Positions 1 through 10,124 of a stretch of 64,000 nt of DNA are shown here, in pieces. A program made the position numbers and the translations under genes. How positions within the stretch are numbered: the first letter of the stretch is position 1; each line of letters begins with the position of its first letter. Source of the stretch: Cladopsammia gracilis (taxonomy: Eukaryota > Cnidaria > Anthozoa > Scleractinia > Dendrophylliidae); NCBI GenBank assembly GCA_022457155.1, contig JAJGOT010000421.1, positions 124,001-188,000 on the forward strand, read 5' to 3'. The notes beneath the pieces were generated by a model that worked only from the letters and a program-made list of their open reading frames with translations, did not search any database and was not told the origin of the DNA.

Positions 1-75
1 GAACGCAATTGCGTGACAAAGCGTGACACATGACGTGACATTGTGCGTGACTGTCACGCGTGACATTGCGTGACA
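1..75. repeat. Short GCGTGACA repeats with a small inverted repeat
   Basis: The octamer GCGTGACA and near copies occur several times in the first 75 bases. One stretch, GCGTGACTGTCACGC, is a perfect inverted repeat around a single T. No known element end was recognised. It could be the edge of a larger repeat lying to the left of the window. Confidence 0.5.
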
Positions 76-582
76 CATAACGAAAAGGGACAAAACCCTA
101 GTCAGGGGGTGCTCTGGTGGCTGTTTCGTTTTTGCCTAGCCTAGGCTAGGACTTAACTCCGGACAAGGGAGTTGTCGTTTCCCATTTAGCCTCTGGGAGC
201 GAGGTCGAGTTCTCCTAGGAGATCTCTGTTCGAGCACCTCCCTGTATCAGTTGGGCCGGGGCTGGTTCACCAGGGGGTCACTAACTGACGCAGCAACCCC
301 ACTACCCCTGGTCTGACATCGCATTAGCCGTAAGCAGGATTCAGTGGGGGCCAGCCACACCTCCCTGAGCTATACCGAATTACAGACTTACTATAATATA
401 TGGTGCGAACAGGTCTTTTATATTCGAGCGAATTGCCGTGCTTTCACATGTGGTAACTCATAAAGAACTACGCATGCGCAAATATAACCGAAAAGTTGTA
501 TTTTTCTAAATATAGGCTTTACATAATAAATACCGGAAGTCACAAGATCGCCAAATTGAAAAAACAATTATAATGTTTAAGC
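76..582. other. Non-coding leader of the virus-like gene
   Basis: No open frame or RNA gene was recognised. The first part is GC-richer and holds the small palindrome CTAGCCTAGGCTAG near 136. The last 180 bases are AT-rich, with TATA-like stretches near 393-400 and 418-424, and lead up to the start codon at 583, so a promoter is likely here but cannot be placed exactly. Confidence 0.3.
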
Positions 583-1236
583 ATGACTGACTTCACCGCA
601 CGGCTCAATGAACTTGACAAACAACACAATTTTGTCATCCTTCGCTCGCTATATGGTGGTGATTATAGGAAAGAAATACACCGCTTGCGCCTGCCGGAAA
701 AACTTTGCCATATCTACGAAGATATGGGGTTGGCAGAGATGGGGAAACAATATCTACAAGAACATTATAAAGACTTGCAGCGTGAACGTTGGGCCCGAAG
801 ATTTCTGGCTTGTTATTCTTGCGGCGGCCCATTTTTGCAATCAATCGATTCTTATGAACTTTATTGCAAAAAATGCGGTCGTGTGGAAGTGCTAGAGGAT
901 TATGCTCCGGCATATACGGATCAAAACATTTTGTACAAACCAAGACAAAGGCAGTCGGCACGGTGTTATGCGTTTGGGTACGCTTTAACACGAATTAACA
1001 AAAGGATTGGATTGACTATCGACCAAATAAATGAGGTGAAACGTATTTTCAAACATATACAAGCTCGGCTTCCGAGAATCTCTTATACGTTTGTGATCTA
1101 CAAAATCATGGACATTACAACGCCGCTTGAAGACCCGCAACGAGCGATTGTAAATTGCCTGAGACAACAGATGTCAAACAATATGATAATTAAAAACGAA
1201 CATTTATGGAGCAACGCTTTCAAAGATCTGGAGTAA
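583..1236 (+). CDS. Zinc-ribbon protein resembling viral late transcription factor 3 (VLTF3-like)
   Basis: This is a 217-codon intact frame with an ATG start after an AT-rich leader. Residues 77-98 form a four-cysteine zinc ribbon: C77-x2-C80, fourteen residues, then C95-x2-C98-G. After it comes a basic, alpha-helical C-terminal half (about 118-205). That order of zinc ribbon then helical domain is the plan of VLTF3-like late transcription factors of nucleocytoplasmic large DNA viruses; 217 residues is at the short end for that family. The likely role would be late-gene transcription in a virus factory. It converges on the nuclease gene at 1220-2353 and overlaps its 3' end by 17 nt, an economy typical of viral genomes. 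The link to VLTF3 rests on fold order and spacing only; a TFIIS- or TFIIB-like zinc ribbon of another origin is possible. No frameshift or internal stop is present. Confidence 0.5.
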   Translation: MTDFTARLNELDKQHNFVILRSLYGGDYRKEIHRLRLPEKLCHIYEDMGLAEMGKQYLQEHYKDLQRERWARRFLACYSCGGPFLQSIDSYELYCKKCGRVEVLEDYAPAYTDQNILYKPRQRQSARCYAFGYALTRINKRIGLTIDQINEVKRIFKHIQARLPRISYTFVIYKIMDITTPLEDPQRAIVNCLRQQMSNNMIIKNEHLWSNAFKDLE

Positions 1237-2353
1237 AAGTTGCCGCTTTCTCAATAAGAAAGGCTTCTAACAGGGCACTGTCATCGCCGATGTTTTCTTC
1301 AAAAGTTTCACCAGGTATGGTTTTCTCAAGGTGTTTTTGATTTGATAAATTTTCATGTATTTTTCTGCGAAGCCTTGCCAAGTTCTCGTGAAATCGTTCG
1401 ACCTTCGGTTGAATACTGTTCAAAAATCCCTCGTGCTTGACAATTTGAAGCTCTGTGACATTCAACATTTTCCATGCAAAGAAAGCAACCGGCTTCGGCC
1501 CCTCATCTGGAGCAAGGAGAGCCTTTTTCATTCTGATGTAACGCAAAAACTCTTCATCTACGTATTCTTTGCTGAACGACATTCTGACCGCGCCGTAAGA
1601 ACACCATAGGTCTTTCTCGGCTATTGAAGCCATTATTTGTTCAAATGTCTGAGTTTTTTTAAGAGCACCAATATCAATAAGTTTAGTTTGATTGTGTGTA
1701 AGCTTTTGTTTTGAAAACAAATAGCAGATGCCCCAGGCAAGCGCTGTGTGACATTTTGTTTTGTAAATACTTCCGCCGTTTAAAAGATTATTATGATTCG
1801 AACTTGGCTCTATCTGGTTTAGAGAACACATTCTGAAGTAAGAATCAACGAAAAGGGCTTTGTTAACCATAGATCCGCTAAAACAAAGACCAGTTTGTAT
1901 CTGGGGTGTATAATAACTAGGCACTCTAGAAATAGCTATTTTCCGCTTGAAAGGACATTTGAACTCCAAAAGAATTACATTGTTTTCTTTGTCTACATAA
2001 TAGCCGTCAGGGCTGCATATAATCTTTCGATATAATGAGTGATCTGTTGCTAGATTAAGGGATATACTGTTGGCAAAAACTCGAACACAATGCTTCTGTT
2101 CAAAGCATTTGCGAGCGATCGGTTCGAACAGATTGCCCCAGGTACAAGCCGTATTGCTGTGCATGTCGGCTGGCTGTAATTTCTTTAAAAGCAAGCTCTG
2201 TGGTGTTTCAAATGGTGAAACTCCGATCAAGGCTGCAATTTCGGAGGCCCCAAGAGTATTTTGTCGATAACTCACCCAGTCGGCGCTCTTTTGTTTTAAA
2301 CCAGTGTTCCTCGATTTGAGAAAGTTCAAGAACACTTGTGTTGTCGTCATCAT
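1220..2353 (-). CDS. YqaJ / lambda-exonuclease-type nuclease
   Basis: This 377-codon intact frame has an N-terminal PD-(D/E)XK nuclease domain of the YqaJ viral recombinase type. Visible motifs in order are G35-A-S-E38 followed by LIG (the helix that opens the domain), a WGNLFEP stretch with E77, the catalytic D116 in SPDGY, the E130-x-K132 pair in LEFKCP, and a YY-x2-Q motif at 147-151. These are all the expected active-site elements. Family members degrade one strand of duplex DNA 5' to 3' and feed recombination or genome maturation; large DNA viruses and phages carry them. The C-terminal 150 residues are not recognised and may be a coiled or accessory region. The ATG at 2353 overlaps the stop of the upstream gene (ATGA, 4 nt), so the two minus-strand genes are probably expressed together. 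A second ATG directly follows at 2350. Cellular or transposon-borne YqaJ proteins are an alternative source. Confidence 0.75.
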   Translation of the reverse strand: MMTTTQVFLNFLKSRNTGLKQKSADWVSYRQNTLGASEIAALIGVSPFETPQSLLLKKLQPADMHSNTACTWGNLFEPIARKCFEQKHCVRVFANSISLNLATDHSLYRKIICSPDGYYVDKENNVILLEFKCPFKRKIAISRVPSYYTPQIQTGLCFSGSMVNKALFVDSYFRMCSLNQIEPSSNHNNLLNGGSIYKTKCHTALAWGICYLFSKQKLTHNQTKLIDIGALKKTQTFEQIMASIAEKDLWCSYGAVRMSFSKEYVDEEFLRYIRMKKALLAPDEGPKPVAFFAWKMLNVTELQIVKHEGFLNSIQPKVERFHENLARLRRKIHENLSNQKHLEKTIPGETFEENIGDDSALLEAFLIEKAATFTPDL

Positions 2354-2796
2354 TGATATACAAAGGTAAAGTGTTTTTTCAATTGGTAAAACCCGAGCAT
2401 CTCTGTTCGAAACGCTGCGAGCGGTGTCTTGCCTTCGATGAAATCCGCAACAAAGCTTGCATTACGGATCCTGTGTAAAGGGTCAAGATCATTCAAGGTT
2501 ATAGAGGATTTTTTTTCTTGCTCATCAAGCCATGCATTCAGCTCATGCTGGCTAATGTTTGAGTTTGCAAGGACATCTCGAATAACCACCGATGATGGCG
2601 GTGGTGGTAAAACCGCCTCATGTTCGTGAAGAACTAGAAGGTTTCTTCTAAAAGGTGGGCAACCCTTATTCATATGATTATAAAACGTTGACACGCAAAC
2701 CATTCGCTGACAGACGGGGCAGGGGAGTTTTGAATTACTTGCCTTCAGTTGAGCAGCAAAAAGTAGCATAGGCATCGTGTATACAAGGGTAAGCAT
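2350..2796 (-). CDS. Small zinc-binding protein of unknown function
   Basis: This is an intact 148-codon frame. Near the N-terminus C26-x2-C29-x11-H41-x4-C46 looks like a single zinc finger of CCHC type, followed by a proline run (about 64-68) and a helical, acidic C-terminal part. I do not recognise a family. Its stop codon overlaps the start of the nuclease gene by 4 nt, and it is the first gene of the minus-strand pair. Methionines at 8 and 10 are alternative starts; the first ATG is kept because it follows a short AT-rich leader. The function is probably DNA or RNA binding, inferred only from the zinc finger and the neighbour. Confidence 0.5.
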   Translation of the reverse strand: MLTLVYTMPMLLFAAQLKASNSKLPCPVCQRMVCVSTFYNHMNKGCPPFRRNLLVLHEHEAVLPPPPSSVVIRDVLANSNISQHELNAWLDEQEKKSSITLNDLDPLHRIRNASFVADFIEGKTPLAAFRTEMLGFYQLKKHFTFVYQ

Positions 2797-2889
2797 TTCT
2801 CCAATTGGTTATGTCTAGCTTGCTGTGTTCAAATAACGGTTTATTGGGGTCTGTAACAGCTTAAAAATATAAGAGAGCCACCGACCCCG
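2797..2889 (-). promoter_or_regulatory. Putative promoter region of the minus-strand gene pair
   Basis: This 93-bp stretch separates the palindrome from the first minus-strand ATG. Read on the minus strand it has a TATA-like CTTATATTTTTAAG about 70 nt before the ATG and a CCAATTGG box just before the ATG. This is a positional guess; no transcript evidence is available. Confidence 0.3.
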
Positions 2890-3076
2890 AGTAGTATATA
2901 AGGAGTCAGCTCAAACACCATTTTTTATGAAGGCCCAAAATAAGCCTCCAAACGCCCGAGTTACCGGGCCCCCAGGGTGAATGCATTCACCCTGGGGGCC
3001 CGGTAACTCGGGCGTTTGGAGGCTTATTTTGGGCCTTCAGAAAAAATGGTGTTTGACTGACTCTTTATATACTACT
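2890..3076. repeat. 187-bp near-perfect spacerless palindrome
   Basis: The two arms meet at 2983/2984 inside ATGCAT with no spacer. Pairing is perfect from 2928 to 3039. After one mismatch (2927/3040) it continues to 2911/3056, and with a one-base indel it reaches 2890 and 3076. Both ends read AGTAGTATATAA inward, giving a TATA-like motif at each edge. No target-site duplication is visible. It lies exactly between the virus-like genes and the LINE fragment. It could be a foldback element, a viral hairpin or replication structure, or the scar of an inverted duplication. Confidence 0.9.
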
Positions 3077-4040
3077 TTATCTTTCAAGAAAGACAAAAAA
3101 TTTATTCACTTCCTTTTTGTGTCACAAATGAGGTAAAATTATCCGTGTTTCAATATAAAATAGTACATAATATCCTGTATACAAATAAAATTCTGTATAA
3201 GATGAAAAAGAAACAGCACCCCGATTGTCCTTATTGCCATGACATTGATCAGACACCACTCCATTTATTTGTGGAATGTCCAATTGCTAAATCCTTTTGG
3301 AATGAATTTACAAGATGGTACAACGCTCCATGTAGAGGAAACATTGCTTTGGAGCAAAACTAAATAATCTATGGTGTTTTAAAACACACATCGTCCGGTT
3401 TAACCTTAAATCACTTGATCATAATTGGAAAATATTTTCTTTACATTCATTACATTCTTTACCGTTTCACAGATGTTATAACCCTCGTTAACGAAAAAAT
3501 TGAATTAGAAAAATACATTGCGATTGTGACAAATAAACTTTCTTCTTTTACTAAAAAATGGTCTAATTTTTTAAACAATTAACTACGAGAAACCAGCTGT
3601 ATAAATACAAATAACGTTACTATACATTTGTAAGTAACTTCATTACATTTATCTATTTGTAATAAGTAATCGTATAGTATCGTAGCAGTAGTATTGTTCT
3701 TAGTATCATAAGTATCGTTTCGTTAGTAATATCGTATTGTAAGTAGTTTCGTATTTCTTTTAGTCGTTTCTAGTACCGTAATGTAAATAGTTAAGTATCA
3801 CTTTATAGGTAGCATAGTTTAAGTAGTGTGTTGTAGTTTGTTGTGTATTGAATACATGTATTGTAAATAGTGTTTGTGTTAACAGTGTAAGTATAAACAG
3901 TGTAATGTAATGCAATGTAAATGTAAGTATAATATTAGTATTGTAAGTAGTGTAAGTGTTTTTGTAAGTAATATGTTGTTATTTAGTATTGTTTTATGTA
4001 CAAAAAAAAGGAATAAAGTGATTTTCAACGGGAAAAAACC
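3077..4040 (+). mobile_element. 5'-truncated LINE (zf-RVT type), 3' end
   Basis: The element starts straight after the palindrome with the C-terminal end of a reverse-transcriptase polyprotein and runs through a long AT-rich 3' region rich in GTAAGTA-like steps. The end has an A8 run, an AATAAA signal at 4012-4017 and an A6 stretch, after which the minisatellite begins directly. Truncation at the 5' end is normal for LINE insertions. No flanking target duplication could be recognised because one side is palindrome and the other is array. Confidence 0.7.
3095..3582 (+). pseudogene. LINE ORF2 C-terminal fragment with one in-frame stop
   Basis: The frame carries a zf-RVT zinc-binding module: a KIYSLPF lead-in, FQYKIVHNIL, then CPYC, later PLHLFVECP and FW. 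This is the typical C-terminal domain behind the reverse transcriptase of many LINEs. A TAA at 3361-3363 breaks the frame, but the same frame continues with IIYG, a hydrophobic helix and the usual final EKYIAI ... KKWSNF motif before the natural stop at 3580-3582. So one nonsense change separates it from an open tail. It lacks endonuclease and polymerase domains and cannot be active. Confidence 0.75.
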
Positions 4041-5283
4041 CAAGCAACACGAGCAACTCAAGCAAGCCAAGCAACTCAAGTAAGCCAAGCGTCTCAAGCA
4101 AGCCAAGTAACTCAAGGAAGCCAAGGAACTCAAGCAAGACAAGCAACTCAAACAACCCAAGGATCTCAAGCAAGCCAAGCAACTGAAGTAAGACAAGCAT
4201 CTCAAGCAACCCAAGTAACTCAAGGAAGCCAAGCATCTCAAGCAAGCCAAGCAACTCAAGTAACTCAAGCAAGACAAGCATCTCAAGCAAACCAAAGCAT
4301 CTCAAGCAAGCCAAGCAACTCAAGTAACTCAAGCAAGACAAGCATCTCAAGCTAGCCAAGCATCTCAAGCAAGAAAAGCAACTCAAGTAAGCCAAGCATC
4401 TAAAGCAAGTCAAGCATCTAAAGCAAGACAAGCATATCAAGCAAGCCAAGCATCTCAAGCAAACCAAGAATCTCAAGCAAGCGAAGCATCTCGAGCAAGC
4501 CAAGCAACTCAAGGACGTCAAGCAACTCAAACAAGACAAGTAACTTAAACAAGCCAAGCATCACAAGCAAGACAAGCATCTCAAGCAAGCTAAGCATCTC
4601 AAGCAAACCAAGCATCTCAAGCAAGCCAAGCAACTCAAGGAAGACAGTCAACTCAAGCAAGACGAGCAACTCAAGCAAGCCAAGCAACTCAAGTAAGCCA
4701 AGCGTCTCAAGCAAGCCAAGTAACTCAAGGAAGCCAAGGAACTCAAGCAAGACAAGAAACTCAAACAACCCAAGGATCTCAAACAAGCCAAGCAACTGCA
4801 GTAACACAAGCATCTCAAGCAACCCAAGTAACTTAAGGAAGCCAAGTATCTCAAGCAAGCCAAGCATCTCAAGCAAGCCAAGCAACTCAAGTAACTCAAG
4901 AAAGAAGGGCATCTCAAGCAAGCCAAGCAAGCAAGGCAAGCCAAGCAACTCAAGGAAGTCAAGCAACTCAAGCAAGGCAAGCAATTCAAGCAAGCCAAGC
5001 ATCTCAAGCAAGCCAAGCAGCCCAAGTAAGAAAAGCATCTCAAGCAAGCCAAGTAACTCAAGGAAGCCAAGCAACTCAAGCAAGAAAACCAACTCAAACA
5101 ACCCAAGGATCTCAAGCAAGCCAAGCAACTCAAGTAAGACAAGCATCTTAGGCAAACCAAGTAACTGAAGGAAGCCAAGCATCTCAAGCAAGCCAAGCAT
5201 CTCAAGCAAGCCAAGCAACTCAACGAACTCAAGCAAGACAAGGATCTCAAGCAAGCCAAGTAACTCAAGGAAGCCAAGCATCT
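4041..5283 (+). repeat. 18-bp minisatellite array, segment I
   Basis: The repeat is built from 9-mers of the pattern CAAGNA followed by three variable bases, most often paired as CAAGCATCTCAAGCAAGC. Variation is mainly C/T/G/A at position 5 and at the last three positions. The plus strand is T- and G-poor. All six reading frames are open over long stretches, so the open frames here are not annotated as genes. Confidence 0.95.
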
Positions 5284-5668
5284 TTTCAGCAGCATTCTTT
5301 TCGAAAAGAGTAATAGTGTTTGTACACTTCGTCAGTAATAGTAATAGTAATAGCAATAGTAACAGTAATAGAGTTTATACACTTCGTGAGAACGGAAGTC
5401 GATTACTCCTACCTAAAGTTAGTAGTTTTTCTTTTGTTGGAGCAAAAATATGGAATTCTATTCCTTTTAACATCAGATCTGCAAATTCTCTCCCCGTTTT
5501 TAAACACAGATTAACAATCTCGCTGTCTTCTAGTTAGTGTTATATAGTTGCTTATCATTGTATAATTGGAATAGTAAACGTTTTTAGTACACGGCTTTTC
5601 TGTAAAGCAGTTAGTCACTGATGTAAACACCGTGTTTAAAAAAAGTTTATTCGTTCATTCATTCATTC
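5284..5668 (+). mobile_element. LINE 3' end with (TTCA)n tail
   Basis: This non-array insert starts with a duplicated phrase (GTTTGTACACTTCGT and GTTTATACACTTCGT) separated by an AGTAAT microsatellite at about 5335-5368. It continues into the last coding part of a LINE (to the stop at 5535-5537), a short 3' UTR and a terminal (TTCA)n at about 5653-5668. A simple-repeat tail is usual for CR1/L2/Jockey-like elements. Confidence 0.65.
5372..5537 (+). pseudogene. C-terminal remnant of a Jockey/CR1-like reverse transcriptase
   Basis: The frame reads VYTLRENGSRLLLPKV ... FVGAKIWNSIPFNIRSANSLPVFKHRL before a stop. The motif G-A-K-I-W-N-S-(I/L)-P with a following F-K is the typical end of Jockey/CR1-type LINE ORF2 proteins. 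The frame is open further upstream only because of the AGTAAT microsatellite, which translates as Ser-Asn repeats. Confidence 0.7.
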
Positions 5669-7290
5669 ATCTCAAGAAAGCCAAGCATGTCAAGCAAGCC
5701 AAGCAAATCAATTTAGGCCAAGCATCTCAAGCAAGCCAAGTAGCACAAGGAAACCAAGCATCTCAAGCAAGCCAAGCATCTCAAGCAAGCCAACAAACTC
5801 AAGCAAACGAAGCATCTCAAGCAAGCCAAGCATCTCCTGTAAGATAAGTAACTTTAGCAAGCCAAGCAACACAAGCAAGACAACATCTCAAGCAAGCCAA
5901 GCAACTCAAGTAAGCAGAGCAACTCAAGGAAACCAAGCAACGTAACCAAGCCAAGTAACTCAAGGACAGCAAGCATCTCAAGCAAGCCAACCATCTCAAG
6001 CAAGCCAGGCAACTCAAGTAAGCCAAGCATCTCAAGCAAGCCAAGCAACTAAAGCAAGCCAAACAACTCAAGAAAGACATGCAACTCAAGCAAGCCAAGC
6101 ATGTCAAGCAAGCCAAGCAACTCAATTTAAGCCAAGCATCTCAAGCAAGCCAACCATCTCAAGCAATCCAAGCAACTCAAGCAAGCCAAGCATCTCATGT
6201 AAGATAAGCAACTTTCGCAAGCCAAGCAACACAAGCAAGACAACATCTTAAGCAAGCCAAGCAACACAAGTAAGACAAGCACCTCAAGAAAACCAAGTAA
6301 CTCAAGGAAACAAAGCATCTTAAGCAAGCCAAGCATCTCAAGCAAGCCAAGCAACTCAAGACACTCAAGCAAGACAAGCACCTCAAGGAAGCCAAGCATC
6401 TCAAGCAAGCAAGGCAACTCAAGTAAGCCAAGTATCTCATACAAGACAAGCATCTCAAGCAAGCCAAGCATCTAAAGCAAGCCAAGCATCTCAAGCAAGC
6501 CAAGCAACTAAAGCAAGCCAAGCAACTCAAGTAAGCCAAGCATCTCAAGCAAGACAAACCTCTCAAGGAAACCAAGCAACTAAAGCAAGCCAAGCAACTC
6601 AAGGTAGTCAAGCATCTCAAGCAAGCCAAATAACTCAAGGAAGCCAAGCAACTCAAGGAAGTCAAACAACTCAAGCAAGACAAGCAACTCAAGCAAGCGA
6701 AGCATGTCAAGCAAACCAGGCATCTCAAACAAGACAAGCATCTCAAGCAAGCCAAGCAACTCAATAAAGCCAAGCAACTCAAGGAAGCCAAGCATCTCAA
6801 GCAAGCAAACACCTCTAGGAATTCAAGCAACTCAAGAAAGTCAAGCGACCCAAGCAAGACAAGCAACTCACGCAAGCCAAGCACCTCAAGCAAGCCAAGC
6901 AGCCCAAGTAAGACAACCATCTCAAGCAGCCCAAGTAACTCATGGAAGTCAAGCAACTCAAGCAAGGCAGGCAAGTCAAGTAAGACAAGCATTTCAAGCA
7001 AGGATGGGAACTCATGGAAGCTAAGCATTTCAAACAAGCCAATCATCTCAAGCAACTCAAAAAAATTAAACAAGTCAAACAACTCAAGAAAGACATGCAA
7101 CTCAAGCAAGCCAAGCATGTCAAGCAAGCCAAGCATCTCATGTAACATAAGTAACTCAAACAAGCCAAGCATCTCAAGCAAGCCAAGCAACACAAGTAAG
7201 ACAATCATCTCAAGCAAACCAAGTAACTCCAGGAAGCCAAGCATCTCAAGCAAGCCAAGCAACTCAAGGAACTCAAGCAAGACAAGCATC

Positions 7291-8707
7291 TCAAGCAAGT
7301 CAAGCATCTCATGTAAGATAAGTAACTCAAACAAGCCAAGCATCTCAAGCAAGCCAAGCAACTCAAGTAAGACAGCATCTCAAGTAAGCCAAGTAACTCA
7401 AGGAAGCCAAGCATCTGAAGCAAGCAAAGCATCTGAAGCAAGCCAAGCATTTCAAGCAAGCCAAGCAACACAACAAAGACAAGCATCTAAAGCTAGGCAA
7501 GCAACTTAAGTAATTAAAGCATCTCAAGCAAGCCAAGCACTTCAAGTAAGCCAAGCAACTCAAGCAGGTTAAGCATCTCAAGCAAGCCAAGCAACACAAG
7601 TAAGACAAGCATAGCATCTCAAGCAAGCCAACCAACGCAAGGAACTCAAACAAGACAAACACCTCAAGCAAGCCAAGCATCTCAAGCAAGCCAAGCAACT
7701 TAAGTAAGACAGCATCTCAAGTAAGCCAAGTAACTCAAGGAAGCCAAGCATCTCAAGCAAGCCAACCAACGCAAGTAACTCAAGGAAGCCAACCATCTCA
7801 AGCAAGCCAAGCATCTCAAGCAAGCCAAGCAACTCAAGGAACTCAAGCAAGACAAGCACCTCAAGCAAGCCAAGCATCTCAAGCAAGCCAAGCAACGTAA
7901 GACAAGCATCTCAAGCAAGCCAAGTAACTCAAGTACACCAAGCATTTCAAGAAAGCACACCATCTCGAGCAAGCCAAGCAACTCAAGAAAGACATGCAAC
8001 TCAAGCAAGCCAACCAACTGAAGTAAGCAGAGCAACTCAAGCAACCCAAGGATGTCACGCAACTCAAGCAAGACGAGCGAGTCAAGCAAGCCAAGCATCT
8101 CAAGCAAGCCAAGCAACTCAAGTAAGCCAAGCATCTCAAGCAAGACAAGCATCTCAAGCAAGCCAAGCAACTAAAGCACGCCAAGCAAGTCAAGCAAGCC
8201 AAGCATCACAAGCTAGCCAAGCAAGTCAAGTAAGACAAGCATCTCATGTATGCCAAGTAACTCAAGGAAGCCAAGCATCTCAAGCAAGCCAAACATCACA
8301 AGCTAGCCAAGCAACTCAAGGAAGTCAAGCATCTCAAACAAGCCACGTAACTCAAGGAAGTCAAGCATCTCAAGCAAGCCAAGCAACTCAAGCAAGCCAA
8401 GCATCTCAAGCAAGCAAAATAACTCAAAAGTACTCATATCACAGAGATACACAAACTATTGTGACAACATCACTTCACTGGGTAGTTCGCTACAAAGAGA
8501 TGGGGATACACGAAACACGGCAGCCATATTCTGAAAGGGGGTACACATATCACTAGTGATATGTGTATCCTCACCGGGAATACACATTTTATTAATGATA
8601 TGTGTACGGGGTACACATTTCACGGAGATACACAAATTATTGTGAGAAGCATTTCAAGCAAGAAAGGGAACTCATGGAAGCTAAGCATTTCAAGCAAGCC
8701 ATGCATC
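7291..8707 (+). repeat. 1417-bp tandem duplication, copy 1
   Basis: The sequence from 7291 recurs at +1417. By eye I found one substitution, G at 7967 against C at 9384. The unit contains minisatellite plus one palindrome block. Confidence 0.85.
8430..8648. repeat. Palindrome block A
   Basis: First of sixteen copies of a non-minisatellite cassette. It opens with TACTCATATCAC and closes with TCAC(G/A)GAGATACACAAATTATTGTGA, so nearly the same phrase flanks it on both sides. The centre is a perfect 26-bp palindrome at 8542-8567 with core ATATCACTAGTGATAT. A second ATGATATGTGTA follows. Confidence 0.85.
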
Positions 8708-10124
8708 TCAAGCAAGTCAAGCATCTCATGTAAGATAAGTAACTCAAACAAGCCAAGCATCTCAAGCAAGCCAAGCAACTCAAGTAAGACAGCATCTCAA
8801 GTAAGCCAAGTAACTCAAGGAAGCCAAGCATCTGAAGCAAGCAAAGCATCTGAAGCAAGCCAAGCATTTCAAGCAAGCCAAGCAACACAACAAAGACAAG
8901 CATCTAAAGCTAGGCAAGCAACTTAAGTAATTAAAGCATCTCAAGCAAGCCAAGCACTTCAAGTAAGCCAAGCAACTCAAGCAGGTTAAGCATCTCAAGC
9001 AAGCCAAGCAACACAAGTAAGACAAGCATAGCATCTCAAGCAAGCCAACCAACGCAAGGAACTCAAACAAGACAAACACCTCAAGCAAGCCAAGCATCTC
9101 AAGCAAGCCAAGCAACTTAAGTAAGACAGCATCTCAAGTAAGCCAAGTAACTCAAGGAAGCCAAGCATCTCAAGCAAGCCAACCAACGCAAGTAACTCAA
9201 GGAAGCCAACCATCTCAAGCAAGCCAAGCATCTCAAGCAAGCCAAGCAACTCAAGGAACTCAAGCAAGACAAGCACCTCAAGCAAGCCAAGCATCTCAAG
9301 CAAGCCAAGCAACGTAAGACAAGCATCTCAAGCAAGCCAAGTAACTCAAGTACACCAAGCATTTCAAGAAAGCACACCATCTCCAGCAAGCCAAGCAACT
9401 CAAGAAAGACATGCAACTCAAGCAAGCCAACCAACTGAAGTAAGCAGAGCAACTCAAGCAACCCAAGGATGTCACGCAACTCAAGCAAGACGAGCGAGTC
9501 AAGCAAGCCAAGCATCTCAAGCAAGCCAAGCAACTCAAGTAAGCCAAGCATCTCAAGCAAGACAAGCATCTCAAGCAAGCCAAGCAACTAAAGCACGCCA
9601 AGCAAGTCAAGCAAGCCAAGCATCACAAGCTAGCCAAGCAAGTCAAGTAAGACAAGCATCTCATGTATGCCAAGTAACTCAAGGAAGCCAAGCATCTCAA
9701 GCAAGCCAAACATCACAAGCTAGCCAAGCAACTCAAGGAAGTCAAGCATCTCAAACAAGCCACGTAACTCAAGGAAGTCAAGCATCTCAAGCAAGCCAAG
9801 CAACTCAAGCAAGCCAAGCATCTCAAGCAAGCAAAATAACTCAAAAGTACTCATATCACAGAGATACACAAACTATTGTGACAACATCACTTCACTGGGT
9901 AGTTCGCTACAAAGAGATGGGGATACACGAAACACGGCAGCCATATTCTGAAAGGGGGTACACATATCACTAGTGATATGTGTATCCTCACCGGGAATAC
10001 ACATTTTATTAATGATATGTGTACGGGGTACACATTTCACGGAGATACACAAATTATTGTGAGAAGCATTTCAAGCAAGAAAGGGAACTCATGGAAGCTA
10101 AGCATTTCAAGCAAGCCATGCATC
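8708..10124 (+). repeat. 1417-bp tandem duplication, copy 2
   Basis: Second copy of the preceding unit. The match ends near 10125-10133, where the copies differ by AAGTCAAGCATCTCA against AAGCCAAGCATCTTA. Confidence 0.85.
9847..10065. repeat. Palindrome block B
   Basis: Copy of block A carried by the 1417-bp duplication; palindrome at 9959-9984. Confidence 0.85.

Noticed and set aside
5316..5371. Ser-Asn repeat peptide start
   Set aside because: AGTAAT microsatellite; only the following LINE-type segment has a recognisable motif.
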